A stretch of DNA of 64,000 nucleotides, from positions 1 through 64,000 of the forward strand of contig JAIOYR010000008.1 of assembly GCA_021740995.1 (NCBI GenBank). Reading direction: 5' to 3'. The stretch is from Taibaiella sp. Lineage in GTDB: Bacteria > Bacteroidota > Bacteroidia > Chitinophagales > Chitinophagaceae. The position numbers and the translations under genes were made by a program. Positions 61,925 through 64,000 of this stretch are shown piece by piece (within the stretch, counting starts at the first letter, position 1; each line of letters begins with the position of its first letter). The notes beneath the pieces were generated by a model. The model was given only the letters and a program-made list of their open reading frames with translations, did not search any database and was not told the DNA's origin.

Positions 61925-64000
61925 ATGGGTGGCCTGAGGATTTCATTAGATGAAAAGTTATTGAACCGATTATTTCCATTTTATATATTTATCGATAGAA
62001 GCTACTCTATTATCTCCTTTGGAGAGTCGCTTGGTAGACTAGCTAAACTAGAAATAGGTCAGAAGCTATCTGAAGCCTTTACTGTGCATAGTCCAAATAT
62101 TTCGAAACATAGGATTTCGGAATTACAAGGAATTAGTTTCCAAATGGTTATTAAGAATATTTTGGATAATCAATATCCAGTATTACTACAAGTACAAGCA
62201 GAATATATCTCACAAGAAGATACATTACTTTTAATAGGATCACCAAGTGTCGTTAGAAATAGTAGAAATGACACGTTGAATCCAAGAGGTATTAATAACA
62301 GAGAATTATTGGATGAAAAGGAAGAAATTACAAACATAGGATATAGTTATCCGCGTCTAGATAATCAAACACCAGACATACCGCATAGTGGTACAAATAT
62401 TAGAGGTATGGTAATAACTGATGCAAAAGGGGCAATAGAATGGGCTAGTCGAGATTTTGAGACATCTGTTGGATATTCGCTGGAAGAGATGGCGGGGAAA
62501 CGTCCAAGAGAAATAATATATGGTAAAGAATCAACTAAAGTATCGTCTAGTTATGTTGATGATATGGTTAAAAAAAAGCGCCCCTTTTCGTTTATAAATA
62601 TAGGATATAACCGATACGGAAAAACATTTTGGTTCCGAACAACAATTCAGCTAGCGCTATCTCAAGATAATGAAGTAATAAGCAGATATTATTTCTTTGA
62701 CGATATCACCGATTTAATGCAAAAAGAACAGGCAGACAAAGAAAATCGGCAAATGTGGAAATACGCCTTGGAAGGCACCGGGCATGGCATATGGTCTTTT
62801 CGAACTGGACAAAAAAATCTTATAGTCTCTGAAAAATTTAAAGAATTATTGGGATATGGAAGCGAGGAAGCTTTTGATATAGATACTCTGCGATTATCGA
62901 TGCCTGTAGATTGTTACAATTGTTTTATGACAGAGATATTGCCATCTCTTCGACCTAATGCACCCGATTTCTCTTTTGATTGTGAAATGGTGCATCGTAA
63001 TGGAGGGATTCGGCATTTCAACTTAAAGGGCAAAGTGCAGGAATGGGATACTGAGTATTCATCAATTAGCATTTTTGGAACATTAATAGACATCACCGAA
63101 CAAAAACAAAAGGATGAAGAACTGATTATAGCATTAAAGAGAATTACAACTTTAATAGAAAATCTAAACTATGGAATAGTATTTGAAAATGAAAAAAATG
63201 AAGTCATTTTGGCAAATAAAATATTTGCACACATGTTTTCATATCCCATTGCATACGAAGAATTAGAAGGAATTCACGGAGGCGATATAGCGGAAGAAAT
63301 TAAATACATGTTTGTAGATCCCAAAGAATATAAAAAACGCACAGACTGGTTGCTAACTAACAAGGAAGCAGTGTATAAGGATATACTGTTATTAAAAGAT
63401 GGCAGAATAATAGAACGGGATTTTATTCCGATAGTGGCAGATGGCAGATACCTGGGTCATTTATGGCGTTACGAAGATATCAGCGAACGTAAGAAACTTG
63501 AGCAAAGTCTAGAGACTTCAGAAATGCAACTTACGGTTTTGATAAATAATTTTAGTTCAGCAATCCTTTTTGAAGATAATAAGAGAAATATAGTTATTGC
63601 TAATAAAACATTCAAGAGCATATTGTCTAAGCAAATAGATAACCCCAATCTGGATGGACAAAATACCAAAAATATATTAAGCAAATTAGACGGCATATTC
63701 AAAAATAGCAAGTATGAAATTGATGCAATTGAAAATTTAATCGAAAAAGGTACAATTTGTAATGGCAGAAAGGTAGAGTTAGCCAATGGAGCTGTGCTTG
63801 AACAACAATTCATACCGATATCTAACGACAGCATAGTGATAGGTTACCTGTGGATATATGATGACATAACAGAAAAACTGAAGGCTGAAAGGAAAATTAT
63901 CGATCAACGTGCATATTATCATCGAATACTAAATGAACTACCCACAGATATCATGATAATGGACAAAGAGCACCGATTTGAATTCATTAATAAATCTGCT
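61925..64000 (+). CDS. multi-PAS sensor kinase (partial), with H-NOX-associated-domain-like N-terminus
   Basis: An open frame of 692 codons without a stop runs off the window end. Residues about 10-105 (LFPFYIFIDRSYSIISFGESLGRLA, then QEDTLLLIGSP) resemble the HNOBA domain found beside heme-NO sensors and in guanylate cyclases. Then come PAS domains at about 162-275 (GMVITDAKGAIEWASRDFE), 277-395 (with PAC-like IFGTLIDITEQK), 407-525, 533-655 and a start of a fifth (PTDIMIMDKEHRFEFINKSA). A histidine kinase core presumably follows outside. No transmembrane helix is visible, so it is likely cytoplasmic. It ends a three-gene signalling operon. Confidence 0.85.
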   Translation, partial: MGGLRISLDEKLLNRLFPFYIFIDRSYSIISFGESLGRLAKLEIGQKLSEAFTVHSPNISKHRISELQGISFQMVIKNILDNQYPVLLQVQAEYISQEDTLLLIGSPSVVRNSRNDTLNPRGINNRELLDEKEEITNIGYSYPRLDNQTPDIPHSGTNIRGMVITDAKGAIEWASRDFETSVGYSLEEMAGKRPREIIYGKESTKVSSSYVDDMVKKKRPFSFINIGYNRYGKTFWFRTTIQLALSQDNEVISRYYFFDDITDLMQKEQADKENRQMWKYALEGTGHGIWSFRTGQKNLIVSEKFKELLGYGSEEAFDIDTLRLSMPVDCYNCFMTEILPSLRPNAPDFSFDCEMVHRNGGIRHFNLKGKVQEWDTEYSSISIFGTLIDITEQKQKDEELIIALKRITTLIENLNYGIVFENEKNEVILANKIFAHMFSYPIAYEELEGIHGGDIAEEIKYMFVDPKEYKKRTDWLLTNKEAVYKDILLLKDGRIIERDFIPIVADGRYLGHLWRYEDISERKKLEQSLETSEMQLTVLINNFSSAILFEDNKRNIVIANKTFKSILSKQIDNPNLDGQNTKNILSKLDGIFKNSKYEIDAIENLIEKGTICNGRKVELANGAVLEQQFIPISNDSIVIGYLWIYDDITEKLKAERKIIDQRAYYHRILNELPTDIMIMDKEHRFEFINKSA

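Overview
The window looks like a chromosomal segment of a Bacteroidota bacterium, most likely a Chitinophagaceae-like member. The signs are: proteins with type IX secretion (T9SS) C-terminal sorting domains (10991-12451 and 22203-23888, plus a type-B fragment at 28808), the gliding lipoprotein GldH, the order rplM-rpsI-rpsB-tsf, promoters that fit TTTG-N~19-TAnnTTTG, and A-rich rather than Shine-Dalgarno leaders. There are no tRNA, rRNA or CRISPR arrays that I can see, and no intact prophage or insertion sequence.

Layout. 1-10.3 kb: two POT-family peptide transporters, purD, an SpmA-SpmB-type fusion membrane protein, two lipoproteins sharing a domain, a YiiX-like cysteine hydrolase and ychF. 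10.3-24.5 kb: a repeat-bearing spacer, a T9SS cargo protein, pepE, a heptaheme cytochrome with TPRs, a frameshifted vapB remnant, an unknown protein coupled to a TPR adenylate cyclase, kbl, asd, and a secreted multicopper oxidase with a redoxin partner. 24.6-33.5 kb: a ParE/RelE-type toxin-antitoxin pair, M3 oligopeptidase, radA, a type-B sorting-domain remnant, a pirin, an NtrC-type regulator lacking a DNA-binding domain, and a PpiD-like foldase. 33.8-43.9 kb: a surface polysaccharide cluster (flippase, FkbM and C-methyltransferases, gmd, a second SDR, GT9-like and GT2 glycosyltransferases, an MsbA-like exporter). 44-52 kb: SulP transporter, stress protein, an OmpR-type two-component system, galE, a small membrane protein, dnaN, an unannotated structured RNA on the minus strand, and gldH. 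52.3-59.6 kb: two tandem DUF3857/transglutaminase-like proteins and the tsf-rpsB-rpsI-rplM operon. 59.6-64 kb: a repeat-rich spacer and an A+T-rich signalling module of two response regulators and a large PAS kinase running off the end.

The most interesting items are the putative ~230-nt structured RNA between dnaN and gldH, which has its own promoter and terminator; ribosomal protein S2 with a ~95-residue Gly/Arg/Pro/Ala tail; an operator-like palindrome in the pirin promoter; the unknown protein paired with the adenylate cyclase; and the H-NOX-associated-domain-like N-terminus of the PAS kinase. No clearly new defence system or mobile system is evident. All functional calls rest on reading translated sequence by eye, without database searches.
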